From: Gemmatimonadaceae bacterium
GTDB lineage: Bacteria > Gemmatimonadota > Gemmatimonadetes > Gemmatimonadales > Gemmatimonadaceae
Reading direction: 5' to 3'
Length of the DNA: 64,000 nucleotides
Assembly (NCBI GenBank): GCA_040882285.1
Contig: JBBEBQ010000011.1
Span: forward strand, 51,833-115,832
Shown here: one piece after another, positions 8,687 through 17,357 of the stretch
Layout of the letters: each line of letters opens with the position of its first letter
Numbering within the stretch: the stretch's first letter is position 1
Position numbers and translations under genes: made by a program
Notes under the pieces: generated by a model
Seen by the model: only the letters and a program-made list of their open reading frames with translations
Database searches by the model: none
Told to the model about the DNA's origin: nothing

Positions 8687-9232
8687 TTACTGGATCGGTA
8701 CGGCCCGATAGAGCGCGTCCGCCCCGCTCAGCACGAACCGGCCCGTGGTGGAGCTGGCGATTTCATCTACGATCCGGTCAACATCGTCGAAGGCCTCGGT
8801 ATTGAGGTTTTTAACCTGGATCGTGACATACTCTATGCCGTTATAGTTGCTCTTCACTAACGGACCCTGGATCGTGCCGCCCGACCCGGTACGAAGACTG
8901 TCACCCGGAGAGAACGGTTCCTTCGTGATGTACGGCCCCTTCCACTGGCTCGCGAGTCCGGCCGTATATGCGACGACGTTGATGTCGAAGTCGGAATTGG
9001 TGACCGCCGTCACCAGGTGGCCGACGCTGCTCGGGTATCGCTTCACGTCCGACGCAAACGTGCTGATCCCGGTCTGCAGCGCCACCAGATCGTTAGCAGT
9101 CCGGGTGGCGTCCCCCTTGGAGATCTGCCCCATCAGCGCCGGCAGCAGCACCGCAGCCAAAGTGGCCAGGATGGCGATCGTTACGAGAACTTCCGCGAGC
9201 GTGAAGCCGCCGCGCGTCTGCCTGGATTTCAT
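8687..9232 (-). CDS. Type IV pilin/pseudopilin (second)
   Basis: The leader MKSRQTRGG precedes FTLAEVLVTIAILATLAAVL, with the Gly cleavage site and Glu +5. The 181-residue protein has the family head motif WKGPY (WKGPYITKE) and ends in RAVPIQ. A good SD (CCAGGAG) stands before ATG 9232. It is closely related to the pilin at 9259-9798; both share a leader, helix and the phrase YNGIEYV/YNGIQYV. The 26-base gap between them suggests co-transcription from the promoter beyond 9800. Confidence 0.92.
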   Translation of the reverse strand: MKSRQTRGGFTLAEVLVTIAILATLAAVLLPALMGQISKGDATRTANDLVALQTGISTFASDVKRYPSSVGHLVTAVTNSDFDINVVAYTAGLASQWKGPYITKEPFSPGDSLRTGSGGTIQGPLVKSNYNGIEYVTIQVKNLNTEAFDDVDRIVDEIASSTTGRFVLSGADALYRAVPIQ

Positions 9233-9258
9233 TGTCTGCTCCTGGATAAGCTGTATGG

Positions 9259-9798
9259 TTACTGAATCGGGATGGCGAAAAACTGCGCCACGCTGGATAC
9301 CGCGTTGTACTGCAGTTGCCCCGTACTCGAGCTCACTGTCTCGTCGATTATCTCGTCCAGTCGATTGAAGTCCGTGGGAGTGATCGGCGAGACGTCAACC
9401 CTGACGTACTGAATTCCGTTGTACAAGCCTGGAACGAACGGACCCAGGATGTTCGCCCCGAACCCGGTCGACAGCTCACCGCCGGTCGTCAGCGCCTTCG
9501 CCAGGTACGGACCCTTCCACCGATTGGCCAGCCCGACCGAATACGTGTTCCCGTTGATGTCGATCAAGCCGGTGATCGGCGAAGCCAGCTGCGTGAGCGA
9601 CGCGGGATACCGCCGAACGTCCGTCACGAACGTGTTGATCGCGGTCTGCACCGCCAGCAGGTCCGTTGATCCCCGGGTTGCCTCACCCTTCGAGAGCTGG
9701 CTGTTCAACGCCGGCAACAGCACCGCCGCCAGCGTCGCGATGATCGCGATCGTCACGAGAACCTCGGCCAGCGTGAATCCCTTGCGCCGCGACTTCAT
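9259..9798 (-). CDS. Type IV pilin/pseudopilin (third)
   Basis: The start was set at ATG 9798 (MKSRRKG, then FTLAEVLVTIAIIATLAAVL) because the leader then matches its neighbour. ATG 9804 is two codons longer, and a longer open frame to 9978 adds only Arg-rich, non-homologous residues. Gly -1 and Glu +5 are present, the head carries WKGPY, and the protein ends AIPIQ. It is the first gene of the - strand pilin set and faces the large regulator gene across a 271-base divergent region. Confidence 0.9.
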   Translation of the reverse strand: MKSRRKGFTLAEVLVTIAIIATLAAVLLPALNSQLSKGEATRGSTDLLAVQTAINTFVTDVRRYPASLTQLASPITGLIDINGNTYSVGLANRWKGPYLAKALTTGGELSTGFGANILGPFVPGLYNGIQYVRVDVSPITPTDFNRLDEIIDETVSSSTGQLQYNAVSSVAQFFAIPIQ

Positions 9799-10069
9799 TG
9801 TCATCCATCCCGGAGTGTGAGCGGTTGTCAACATGCTTCGGTGCGCACTATACACGCCCGCCGTCACCAGGCCATTACAACCGGACCCCCGCACATGACA
9901 ACGGCACCTACGGTCGGTCGCTGGCCGTAGCGACACGAAAGTAGGGCGGATTCGCCAAAGCCGCAATAACAAACTCATTGGTGCTATTGCGGTTGCGGCA
10001 CGGTGCGACAGCGTCGTGACCGGAACGTTATATTAGCCGAACGCCAATGTCACACCAGAGAGCGCTCGC
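9799..10069. promoter_or_regulatory. Divergent control region between pilins and the SARP-type regulator
   Basis: A perfect 8-bp inverted repeat (CCGCAATA at 9961-9968, TATTGCGG at 9985-9992, centre-to-centre about 24 bases) could be an operator. For the + strand, GCGACA (10005-10010) and TATATT (10029-10034), 18 bases apart, make a plausible sigma-70-like promoter about 40 bases before the GTG start. On the - strand TATAGT (complement of 9847-9852) could serve as the -10 of the pilin transcript. These are matches by eye. Confidence 0.4.
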
Positions 10070-13000
10070 GTGACCCCATCCCGGAAGCTTTTTCTTCTCG
10101 GGGCTCCTTCGTTACAGGACGACGATGGCCGCCCGGTACCGGGGATGGGGCCAGGCAAGCCGCTGGCCATGCTCGCTTATGTGGTCATCACCGGCTCGGC
10201 TACTCGCGAGGAGCTGGTAGCGCTGTTCTGGCCAGAGACTCCGGACGACAAGGCTCGCAACGCCTTCCGCCAGACCCTGCACAGATTGCGAGGAGCACTG
10301 GGCTCGGATTCCCTGGCGTCGGACCGGGACCGGATCAAGATCGATCCCGCCGGCGCGGTCTGGTGCGACGCCCTCGAGTTCGGCGCAACGGTCGCATCCG
10401 ATCCGGAGCGGGCCATCGCACTCTACCGCGGGCCTTTCCTCGACGGACTCGATGTCGCTTCGAGCGATTTCCAGCACTGGGCGGACTCGCGTCGGGAACG
10501 ATTCGAGGCGCAGTTCCGCAGCGCGCTCGCTATCGCGGCCAACCGCGCGCTCGAATCCGGGGACACCGCGCTGGCGGCAGCGCACGCAGCGAGGCTCTCG
10601 CGCACAGCGCCGCTCGATCCGGACTCGGCACTCCTGGAAGCGAAAATTCTGGCGGGGGCCGGGCGAAAACCCGAAGCGATTTCGGTTCTCACGCAGCACT
10701 CCACGCGGCTCGAATCGGAGCTGGGCGAGAAACCTTCCGCCGGCGTGCGCGCAATGTTGACCCGGTTGCTCAACGAAGCGCCGGCCACCGTGGCCAGACC
10801 CGGTGAAACCGCGGACCAGCTCGTGGAGACCGAATTCGTCGGACGCGACAAGGAGCTCGGCAAGCTGCTGGCCTTCTGGCGCGGCGTGGAGCGGAGCGGC
10901 GCGACCGTAGTGGTCACCGGGCCGCCCGGAATCGGCAGGACGAGGTTGATCGCGGAGCTCGCGCAGCGCATTCAGGCGTTCGGGCCGGCACTCATCCTGT
11001 GGGGGCAGGAGCGGCACGGGAACCGCGCAATCCCATACGCCGCCCTGGCAGACGCCTTGCGCCCGGCGGTCACCGCCCCCGGCATAGCCGGCGCCAGCCG
11101 GCATCTGCTCGCGGAGGCCGCGCGACTCCTGCCGGAGATTCGCGACCAGTTCGACCTGCCTGAAGCGACCGCAATTGATGACGAAGCTGCCCGCGTTCGA
11201 TTCTACGACGGCGTGGCCGCGCTGATCGATGCCGTCGCGTACGAGCAGCCCGTGTGTCTCATCCTGGAGGATCTCCACCACTCCTCGCGGTCCAGCGCGG
11301 AGCTGCTGCATTTCCTCACGGGCCGGCTCGCCGCATCACCCGTCCTGTTCGTGCTCAGCTGCCGGCCCGCCGAGGCCCCCCCGCACGTGACGGAGCGCTT
11401 TTCGCCGGCTCAGGTCGCCGGCGCGCGTGGCCCTGCGCCGGCACAAGCTGCTCGCGAGAGCATCGAGCTCGAGCCGCTGACGCAAAACGCGGTGGAACGG
11501 CTGCTGGCCTCCGTCGCCACGGGCGGGGACCCGGACGCGGACACGCTGGCGACGATCACCCGAATGGCGGAGGGCAATCCGTTCCGCGCGCTCGATCTGC
11601 TGCGGCGCGCCAGGCGCGGCGAGCCACTGGCCAACCTGCCCACTGAGCTGGCGGCCGCGCTGTGGGCTCGATTGCAGGGCTGCTCGCCACCGGAGCAAAG
11701 ACTTTTTCTGGCGTGCGCTCTCCTGGAGCGGCCGGCGCCGCTGCGACTCCTGTCCGCGGCCACCCATCTGCCCGAACCGGATGCGTTCGACGCGGCCGTC
11801 ACGCTCGAGCAGCGCGGTCTGGTGGTGCAGCGGCGCGGAGGAATCGCCCCGGCGCACGACGTGCTCGCCGGTCTCGCGCTGGACAGCACGGGCTCGGCAG
11901 GGCGCGCGTTGCTCGCGGGGTGGACGGCCGACGCCGTCGCGTCGGAACCGGGCGCGTCGCACGCCGAGCTGGCGCGACTGTATGCGACGGCCGGCCAGCC
12001 CTCCGCCGCGCACAAGCACGCGCGCGCCGCGATCCACGATGCCGCTGCATCCGGCGCGCACGACGAACTCGCGGAGCTGTTGACCCTCGCCGCGGAGACC
12101 GCGTTCAACAACCAGGACCGGAGCGCCGTCGAATCGCTTCGCACCGCGTTCGGCCGCGGCCGCCGACGCATCCCCGGGAGCCGCGACGTCCGGAAGCCGA
12201 AAACCGCACCCGCTGCCGCCGAGCCGCGCGCGAGCGCGCAGGCCCCGCCGACGCCAACCATCGTCATCAAACAGGCCAAACGCGTGCTGCCGCTGGCGCT
12301 GGGCGTGGCGCTTCTCGCGTTCGCCGCCGCGACCGTGTACCGCGCTCAGGGGCTCGGCGCGGGAGCGCGCGGCACCGTGCTCTCCGACACGGTCGTGGTA
12401 AGGGAGAGGGTCGGCACGCGCGGAAGCAGGAGCTATTCGGTGACGGGCTCGATGCTGCCGGCAGCGTCGCTCGCCGGTGCCGCGAACGCCGGTGATGATC
12501 CGCAATGGGTCACGGCAGTATCTCTCCCGTGGGTCAACCCCCGCGTAAGCCCGGACGGCCGGCTGGTGGCCATAGAGCGGATCACGCCGGCAGGAACACG
12601 CGTCCACGTGATCAGCCGCGACCAGACGGATACGGTCTCCGTCGGCGATGCGTTCGGTGACAACACCGCGGCCGGTTGGTCCCCGGACAGTCGCTGGCTC
12701 CTCGTCATCCACGCCTCGGACGGGAGCGGCGCATACCACGCGTCGCTGCATGCCCACTCGCTCGAAAGCCCCGACCGGCGGATCGCGCTCGATACTTCGT
12801 CCGCGCACGCCGTCACCGAAGCCGCCTGGTCACCACGCGGGCCGCACATTGCCTGGACCGCGCGCACGGGCGAAACCCGGGACCAGGAAGTGTACGTCGC
12901 GCTGAGCGACGGAACCGGGGCGCGCAACCTGTCCACGTCCCCGAGCGAAGACTATCATCCGACGTGGTCGCCCGACGGAGCCCGCGTCGCATTCACGAGC

Positions 13001-14146
13001 GAGCGCGACGGTAATGCCGAGTTGTATTCGGCAGAACTACTGACCGGCGAGTTGCGCCGCCTCACCTTCGACGCGAGCCAGGACGACCGGGCAAGCTATT
13101 CCCCCGACGGCGATTTCATCGCGTTCGAGTCCACGCGCGGCGGGCGGACCGGAGTGTTCGTAATGCCACCGCTGGGCGGGAGCGCGATCCGGCTGACGCC
13201 GGCTGACAGGAGCTTTGCGCTGGCGGGCTGGCGCGGGAGTACGCCGGCCTACGTCGCGCGGTTACGCGCGGACTTGCCGGATGTCCTGGAGCCGGGGCGG
13301 GAGGTGACGCTGTCGGCAACGGGGATCGACCAGTTCGGCGCTCCGCTCGACGTGTCGTCGGTCGAATGGTCGGCGCTCGACCCCGCCGCGGTGGAGGTTC
13401 GGATGGTGCCGGCGGATACGGCGGGAAGCGCGAGAGAAGCGGTGTTGCTCGCACGCCGTCCGGGGATCGCCCGCATCGTTGCGTCCCTCGGTGCGTGGCG
13501 TGCCGACACGCTTTTCGCCGTGGTGGGCAGCGCTCCAGTGGTGCTGATCGATGAGAGCTTTTCGAACGGGTTGCCGGCAGGCGCGTGGACCGTGCTGGGC
13601 TCACCGCCCTCGGCAGTCGTGGCGGGCGCGGGAGTGCGGGGAAGCAGCGGTCTCGTCCTCCGATCTGGCCGGCGATGGGAGAGCGGAATTCTGAGCACGA
13701 GGGGAGTGCCGCTTCGCAAGGGGCTCCTGCTCACCGCGCGAATCCGCGCGTCGTTCAACTCCACGACGGCGCGCGGCGGGTTCACCCTCGCGCTCGTAGC
13801 GGCCGAGCCCCCCGGTTTGGTCGATCCGGCCGCCCCGCAGTTCCTCAAGGTCGCCGCCCTGTCCTGGCTCCCCGAGTCCGGGCGGTTGTCCTACTCGGCG
13901 GAGCGGGAATTCTGGTCGGAGCCGGTGACGTTCGGGCGGGACGACGTCTGGCAGGATTTCCGCATCGAAGTCGAGGGCGACGGCAGGATCGCCTTCTATG
14001 TGGGTGACCGGCTGCGCCGCCGCTCGGACGTGGTCGTCACCGGGCGGGAGGGTGCCTTTCCAGTTCAACTTTGGGTGGCCGGACGGGCCGCGGATGGCGA
14101 CGTAGCGGTGGACGATGTCCGCCTAAGTATCGTCGGCGGGAATTGA
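10070..14146 (+). CDS. Membrane-anchored SARP/BTAD regulator with ATPase, TolB-like propeller, Ig-like and jelly-roll domains
   Basis: This protein has 1358 residues. An OmpR/SARP-type winged helix occupies about 1-95 (PLAMLAYVVITGSATREELVALFWP), and the BTAD helical domain about 98-240. An AAA_16/STAND-type ATPase follows at about 254-440: the P-loop is GPPGIGRT (284-291) with Arg in place of the usual Lys, and Walker B is CLILEDLHH (396-404). A helical region reaches 700. One membrane segment lies at about 739-757. TolB/PD40 propeller repeats span 811-1050 (HPTWSPDGARVAFTSERDG, ASYSPDGDFIAFES). An Ig-like domain covers about 1064-1152 and a concanavalin-like domain 1155-1357. The DNA-binding part would be cytoplasmic and the propeller periplasmic, implying signalling across the membrane. 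GTG 10070 is the start. Its place among pilin genes suggests it controls them. Confidence 0.88.
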   Translation: MTPSRKLFLLGAPSLQDDDGRPVPGMGPGKPLAMLAYVVITGSATREELVALFWPETPDDKARNAFRQTLHRLRGALGSDSLASDRDRIKIDPAGAVWCDALEFGATVASDPERAIALYRGPFLDGLDVASSDFQHWADSRRERFEAQFRSALAIAANRALESGDTALAAAHAARLSRTAPLDPDSALLEAKILAGAGRKPEAISVLTQHSTRLESELGEKPSAGVRAMLTRLLNEAPATVARPGETADQLVETEFVGRDKELGKLLAFWRGVERSGATVVVTGPPGIGRTRLIAELAQRIQAFGPALILWGQERHGNRAIPYAALADALRPAVTAPGIAGASRHLLAEAARLLPEIRDQFDLPEATAIDDEAARVRFYDGVAALIDAVAYEQPVCLILEDLHHSSRSSAELLHFLTGRLAASPVLFVLSCRPAEAPPHVTERFSPAQVAGARGPAPAQAARESIELEPLTQNAVERLLASVATGGDPDADTLATITRMAEGNPFRALDLLRRARRGEPLANLPTELAAALWARLQGCSPPEQRLFLACALLERPAPLRLLSAATHLPEPDAFDAAVTLEQRGLVVQRRGGIAPAHDVLAGLALDSTGSAGRALLAGWTADAVASEPGASHAELARLYATAGQPSAAHKHARAAIHDAAASGAHDELAELLTLAAETAFNNQDRSAVESLRTAFGRGRRRIPGSRDVRKPKTAPAAAEPRASAQAPPTPTIVIKQAKRVLPLALGVALLAFAAATVYRAQGLGAGARGTVLSDTVVVRERVGTRGSRSYSVTGSMLPAASLAGAANAGDDPQWVTAVSLPWVNPRVSPDGRLVAIERITPAGTRVHVISRDQTDTVSVGDAFGDNTAAGWSPDSRWLLVIHASDGSGAYHASLHAHSLESPDRRIALDTSSAHAVTEAAWSPRGPHIAWTARTGETRDQEVYVALSDGTGARNLSTSPSEDYHPTWSPDGARVAFTSERDGNAELYSAELLTGELRRLTFDASQDDRASYSPDGDFIAFESTRGGRTGVFVMPPLGGSAIRLTPADRSFALAGWRGSTPAYVARLRADLPDVLEPGREVTLSATGIDQFGAPLDVSSVEWSALDPAAVEVRMVPADTAGSAREAVLLARRPGIARIVASLGAWRADTLFAVVGSAPVVLIDESFSNGLPAGAWTVLGSPPSAVVAGAGVRGSSGLVLRSGRRWESGILSTRGVPLRKGLLLTARIRASFNSTTARGGFTLALVAAEPPGLVDPAAPQFLKVAALSWLPESGRLSYSAEREFWSEPVTFGRDDVWQDFRIEVEGDGRIAFYVGDRLRRRSDVVVTGREGAFPVQLWVAGRAADGDVAVDDVRLSIVGGN

Positions 14147-14205
14147 ACGGCGTGTCCCCGGCTTTGCTTCTGGCGCGACCGAAATCACTCACCCATCTTG
14201 CTCGG

Positions 14206-14814
14206 GTGAACAGGTTGCGCAAGGGATTTACGGTCCTCGAGCTGGCCGTCGTAATCGCGATCCTGGGCGTGCTGGGAGTGGTCATCGTGTCGAGCACCGG
14301 CGGCATGTCTGCATCCGAGAGAAGCGATCAGGCCCGGATAAACGAGGTCGCGCACACACTGGATCGGCTCTCGCGCGCGATGGCATTCTTCGAGGCTACG
14401 CTCCCCAAATTCTCCTTCTATCAAACCGTCGGGGCATACCCGGGACGCCTCTCGCATCTCACTACACCGATTACAACGCTACAGCGCAATAGCTGCGGCG
14501 CGCTATACTCGTCTACGAACGTTCTGGCATGGGTTGGTGGATATTTCACCCAGGATATTCCGACGTCCGGCCTTTTCATCGCTCCGGGGTTTCTTACGGC
14601 GGATTCTCTCGTGCGCACGCCGCCTGACGTAGCGACCGTACCTGCGGGGACGCTCGCGATCGTGATTCCCAATGTCACACGCGCCGACGCCATACTTCTC
14701 GCGTGGACAATCGATGGCGATTCGACCGGAACGTTAGGGACGGTAAGATATTCGCCGAACGACGGCAGCTCGCCGGTTAGTGTATCCTACTTGACCATGG
14801 TAGGCGGATGTTGA
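14206..14814 (+). CDS. Pilin-like protein (first of four on + strand)
   Basis: Leader VNRLRKG is followed by FTVLELAVVIAILGVLGVVIV with Glu +5. GTG 14206 was chosen because it gives a normal 6-7 residue leader; the frame is open further upstream to 14071 inside the preceding gene. The head has a WVGGYF block where the other pilins have W(K/R)GPY, and the chain ends MVGGC. An internal Cys (RNSCGAL) could pair with the terminal Cys. It starts 60 bases after the SARP gene and its end overlaps the next start. Confidence 0.85.
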   Translation: MNRLRKGFTVLELAVVIAILGVLGVVIVSSTGGMSASERSDQARINEVAHTLDRLSRAMAFFEATLPKFSFYQTVGAYPGRLSHLTTPITTLQRNSCGALYSSTNVLAWVGGYFTQDIPTSGLFIAPGFLTADSLVRTPPDVATVPAGTLAIVIPNVTRADAILLAWTIDGDSTGTLGTVRYSPNDGSSPVSVSYLTMVGGC

Positions 14815-15467
14815 GCCGACGCGCCACGACGCTCGTCGAGGTCATCGTCACCGTGGCAATTCTAGGCGTTATCGGTGGCGCGGTTTACTTGAATCAGTCC
14901 GCAGCTTCGGCGCTGGGTGGTGATGCGGCAAACGTGGACCAGGCGGCGCGCATCCTCGCGGAGCTCGCTGACGCGGCGGGCCGCATCACGGGCACCGGCG
15001 GAGAAACCTCGTTCAACCAGGTGATCGGTCAATCCAGCGGGGCCACCACGGCGAATATAGGCCTTTTGTCGCAGCTCACTACGAAGCTCACGACCGCGAG
15101 CCAGGATAGCTGCTTCTATGGATATTCGGGAGGTGAGAGAAATCGTTGGCTGACCCCGTTCTATTACCGCCCGTTGCCGACGACGGGCTTGAAGATCGCT
15201 CCGGGCTACATCGCAATCGATAGCGTGGTCCGGTATAACTCACCCGGTGTCCCCACTACGCTCGCTAACCGGCCGTCCAACAATGATAATTTCGTCGAAG
15301 GGACATCCGCGATCGTCATGCCGAATACGGCTCTCTCCGACGCGGTGGCGCTGGCTGCGCGCGTCGAGGGCGATCAGGGAGGAGTGCTCGGCGCCGTCCG
15401 CTATTTCCCCATGGATGGCTCTTCTCCGGTGCAGTTGGAGTATCACTTCACGGTGCGCGGGTGCTGA
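14808..15467 (+). CDS. Pilin-like protein (second of four)
   Basis: The N-terminus MLSRRATTLVEVIVTVAIL is a class III-like signal with Ala rather than Gly before the cut and Glu at +5. The 219-residue protein carries the paired Cys pattern (DSCFYGYSGG and C-terminal RGC) seen in its neighbours. ATG 14808 overlaps the previous stop, and its own stop overlaps the next GTG, so the four genes are translationally coupled. The role could be a minor pilin that primes assembly. Confidence 0.83.
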   Translation: MLSRRATTLVEVIVTVAILGVIGGAVYLNQSAASALGGDAANVDQAARILAELADAAGRITGTGGETSFNQVIGQSSGATTANIGLLSQLTTKLTTASQDSCFYGYSGGERNRWLTPFYYRPLPTTGLKIAPGYIAIDSVVRYNSPGVPTTLANRPSNNDNFVEGTSAIVMPNTALSDAVALAARVEGDQGGVLGAVRYFPMDGSSPVQLEYHFTVRGC

Positions 15468-16021
15468 ATCGCCGCGGGTTTGCGCTGATGCTCGCGGTGG
15501 CCGCGATCGCCGTCCTGGTTATCGGAGCGACGGTGATTTTCGCGGCGTTGCGCGGTGGTGGCGTGGATCGAATCGTGCTTGCCGCAAATATCCTGCACCG
15601 GTTCAAGACGGAGATCATCGGAACGGCGCCGTCGTTCTACGCCCGCATCGGCAAGTATCCGGGCCACCTTTCCGATCTGACGAACCGCATCTCGACAAGC
15701 GATGTGGACAGCTGCGGGGACCCATACCGAGCGAACCCGGACGTCAACACCTGGCGGGGTCCTTATCATCTCATCCCGTTCAATCCAGCCGTCGGCTACA
15801 CGCTTTCGTCGGGGATCGTCGCGCAGGACGCGACCATACGGACCACATTTACGAACGGAGCTCTCGCTTTGGCTATCGTGATGATCGACGTGCCGGTCGC
15901 GGATGCGCAGGCACTCAAAGGCAAAGTAGACGGCACGACGGGAGACACCATCAGCTTCACGCCGAGCGGTAACAGCCCGCTGACGGTTCATTACAGAATG
16001 CCGATCACGGCTGCTTGCTGA
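15461..16021 (+). CDS. Pilin-like protein lacking Glu+5 (third of four; GspK-like feature)
   Basis: The leader MLNRRG is followed by FALMLAVAAIAVLVIGATVIF. The cleavage Gly is present, but position +5 is Leu instead of Glu. In pseudopilin systems the tip subunit GspK typically lacks Glu +5, so this protein may cap the fibre. The head keeps the family pattern (DSCGDPY, WRGPYH, terminal AAC). The 186-residue size is smaller than GspK. GTG 15461 overlaps the preceding stop; the stop overlaps the next ATG by TGATG. Confidence 0.8.
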   Translation: MLNRRGFALMLAVAAIAVLVIGATVIFAALRGGGVDRIVLAANILHRFKTEIIGTAPSFYARIGKYPGHLSDLTNRISTSDVDSCGDPYRANPDVNTWRGPYHLIPFNPAVGYTLSSGIVAQDATIRTTFTNGALALAIVMIDVPVADAQALKGKVDGTTGDTISFTPSGNSPLTVHYRMPITAAC

Positions 16022-16617
16022 TGAATCCTCATCCTGCCGGCGGCCGCAGGGCACCCGGTTTCACGGCGGTCGAGATCCTCGTGGTGCTGGCCATCGTGGC
16101 CATCCTGGCGGCCGTGATAACGCCACAAGTAATCGGGCGGATCAGGGAGTCTCGCCAGTCGGCGCTGTCGCAGACTTTCTTCGGCCTGAGCCAGGGGATC
16201 GCCGAGTACAAGAAAGCGGTCGCGCGCTACCCGTCCTACCTCACGCTGCTCACTACGACGCCGGTTCTCAATACGGCAACGGACGCGTGCGGGAACCTGC
16301 TTTCCCAAGCCAACATCGTCAACTGGCGAGGCCCTTACGTCTCGCGGCAGCTACTGAGCGGCGGTATCCCGATGGGCGACGCCCACATTCAAAACGCTCT
16401 CCGTCGCGTTACGTCGGGAAGCTCGGTGTTTCTGCTGATGGACGCGGCCAACGTCGACACGCTGATCGCGATCGGGCTGGAGGCGGAGTTCGACGGGACG
16501 CCCGCGAACGCAGCAGGCGGAACAATCCAGTACACGACCGCGGCGGTCGGCCCGCTGCCCGCGGCTCCGCCCAAGACGGTCAATCTGTCGTATTCGATTC
16601 CGATAGCCGGCTGCTGA
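16021..16617 (+). CDS. Pilin-like protein (fourth of four)
   Basis: The leader MNPHPAGGRRAPG is followed by FTAVEILVVLAIVAILAAVI, with Gly -1 and Glu +5. The head carries the WRGPYVSR block, an internal Cys (TDACGN) and a terminal Cys (IAGC). ATG 16021 shares a base with the previous stop (TGATG). It is the last gene of the + strand pilin operon and is followed at once by an inverted repeat shared with the convergent hydrolase gene. Confidence 0.88.
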   Translation: MNPHPAGGRRAPGFTAVEILVVLAIVAILAAVITPQVIGRIRESRQSALSQTFFGLSQGIAEYKKAVARYPSYLTLLTTTPVLNTATDACGNLLSQANIVNWRGPYVSRQLLSGGIPMGDAHIQNALRRVTSGSSVFLLMDAANVDTLIAIGLEAEFDGTPANAAGGTIQYTTAAVGPLPAAPPKTVNLSYSIPIAGC

Positions 16618-16644
16618 TCGCCGTCACTCGCCGGTGACGGCGAT
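16617..16644. terminator. Hairpin between convergent genes, probable bidirectional terminator
   Basis: A perfect 11-bp stem (16617-16627 with 16634-16644) has a 6-base loop. It covers the last bases of the pilin gene and the last codons of the convergent hydrolase. Only short T runs follow, so termination efficiency is uncertain. Confidence 0.6.
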
Positions 16645-17313
16645 TTCGCGGAGAGTCGCGCCGTCTATTTCGTGTGCGCCATCGAACGTCACGAGACGAT
16701 ATGTCAACCCGGCCGCATCGAGTTGGCTCCTATGCGCCGTAACGCGGCCTCCGTCGGCGATGGGATCGCGGGAGCCCGACACAATCGTAATCGTCGCGCG
16801 AGCAAGCCGGTCCCTGGCCGCGCCCTCGAGAACATCTGGCGGGATTCCGCCGGCCCAGAGGATGAGATCGTTCGGTGGCGTGTCGGTCCGGGCGGCCCAC
16901 CTGCATATCGTGGCTGCGCCCTGGGAGAAGCCCAGCGCGACGAAGCGCACCCGGGAGCGGTCCGAGCCCTTGAAAGCCGCGCCGCAAACAAGGTCGAGAT
17001 ATGTGACTTGGTCGGCTATTTCCGCGTCCCTCCCCTCGCGGGTCATCCACGACGCCCCCACTTTGTCCTCGTCCGAGTGCGGCCCGGTCCCGCCGGAGAG
17101 GTAAAAGCGTGACAGCGCCTCGGGAGCCACGATCAGCCGCCTGCCATTGTCCAGCACGCCGAACCTGCGAATGAACCTCGACGCCAGCTGTCCGTAACCG
17201 TGACAGACGAGCCAGAGCTCGTCGGCCAGCGAAACATCCGCGCCGAGCACAGCGTACCTGGCGGTGCGCGGCACGGTGATCTCTCCGCTGCGCACGACTG
17301 GCTGATCACTCAT
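16624..17313 (-). CDS. Alpha/beta hydrolase, phospholipase/carboxylesterase family
   Basis: The 229-residue protein has the nucleophile elbow GFSQG (VALGFSQGAATICRWAA), an Asp in SGSRDPIAD and a His in DGAHEID. These form the Ser-Asp-His triad of the PF02230 esterases (YpfH/Est-like). It should cleave small carboxyl esters in the cytoplasm, since no signal peptide is visible. ATG 17313 was preferred to the upstream in-frame start at 17349 because homology-like sequence begins at MSDQPVV. It is divergent from the histidine kinase gene, 44 bases away. Confidence 0.85.
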   Translation of the reverse strand: MSDQPVVRSGEITVPRTARYAVLGADVSLADELWLVCHGYGQLASRFIRRFGVLDNGRRLIVAPEALSRFYLSGGTGPHSDEDKVGASWMTREGRDAEIADQVTYLDLVCGAAFKGSDRSRVRFVALGFSQGAATICRWAARTDTPPNDLILWAGGIPPDVLEGAARDRLARATITIVSGSRDPIADGGRVTAHRSQLDAAGLTYRLVTFDGAHEIDGATLREIAVTGE

Positions 17314-17357
17314 GGTCGGAGTATCGCGCGAGCGCGCGGCGCTCGCCATACCGGACC

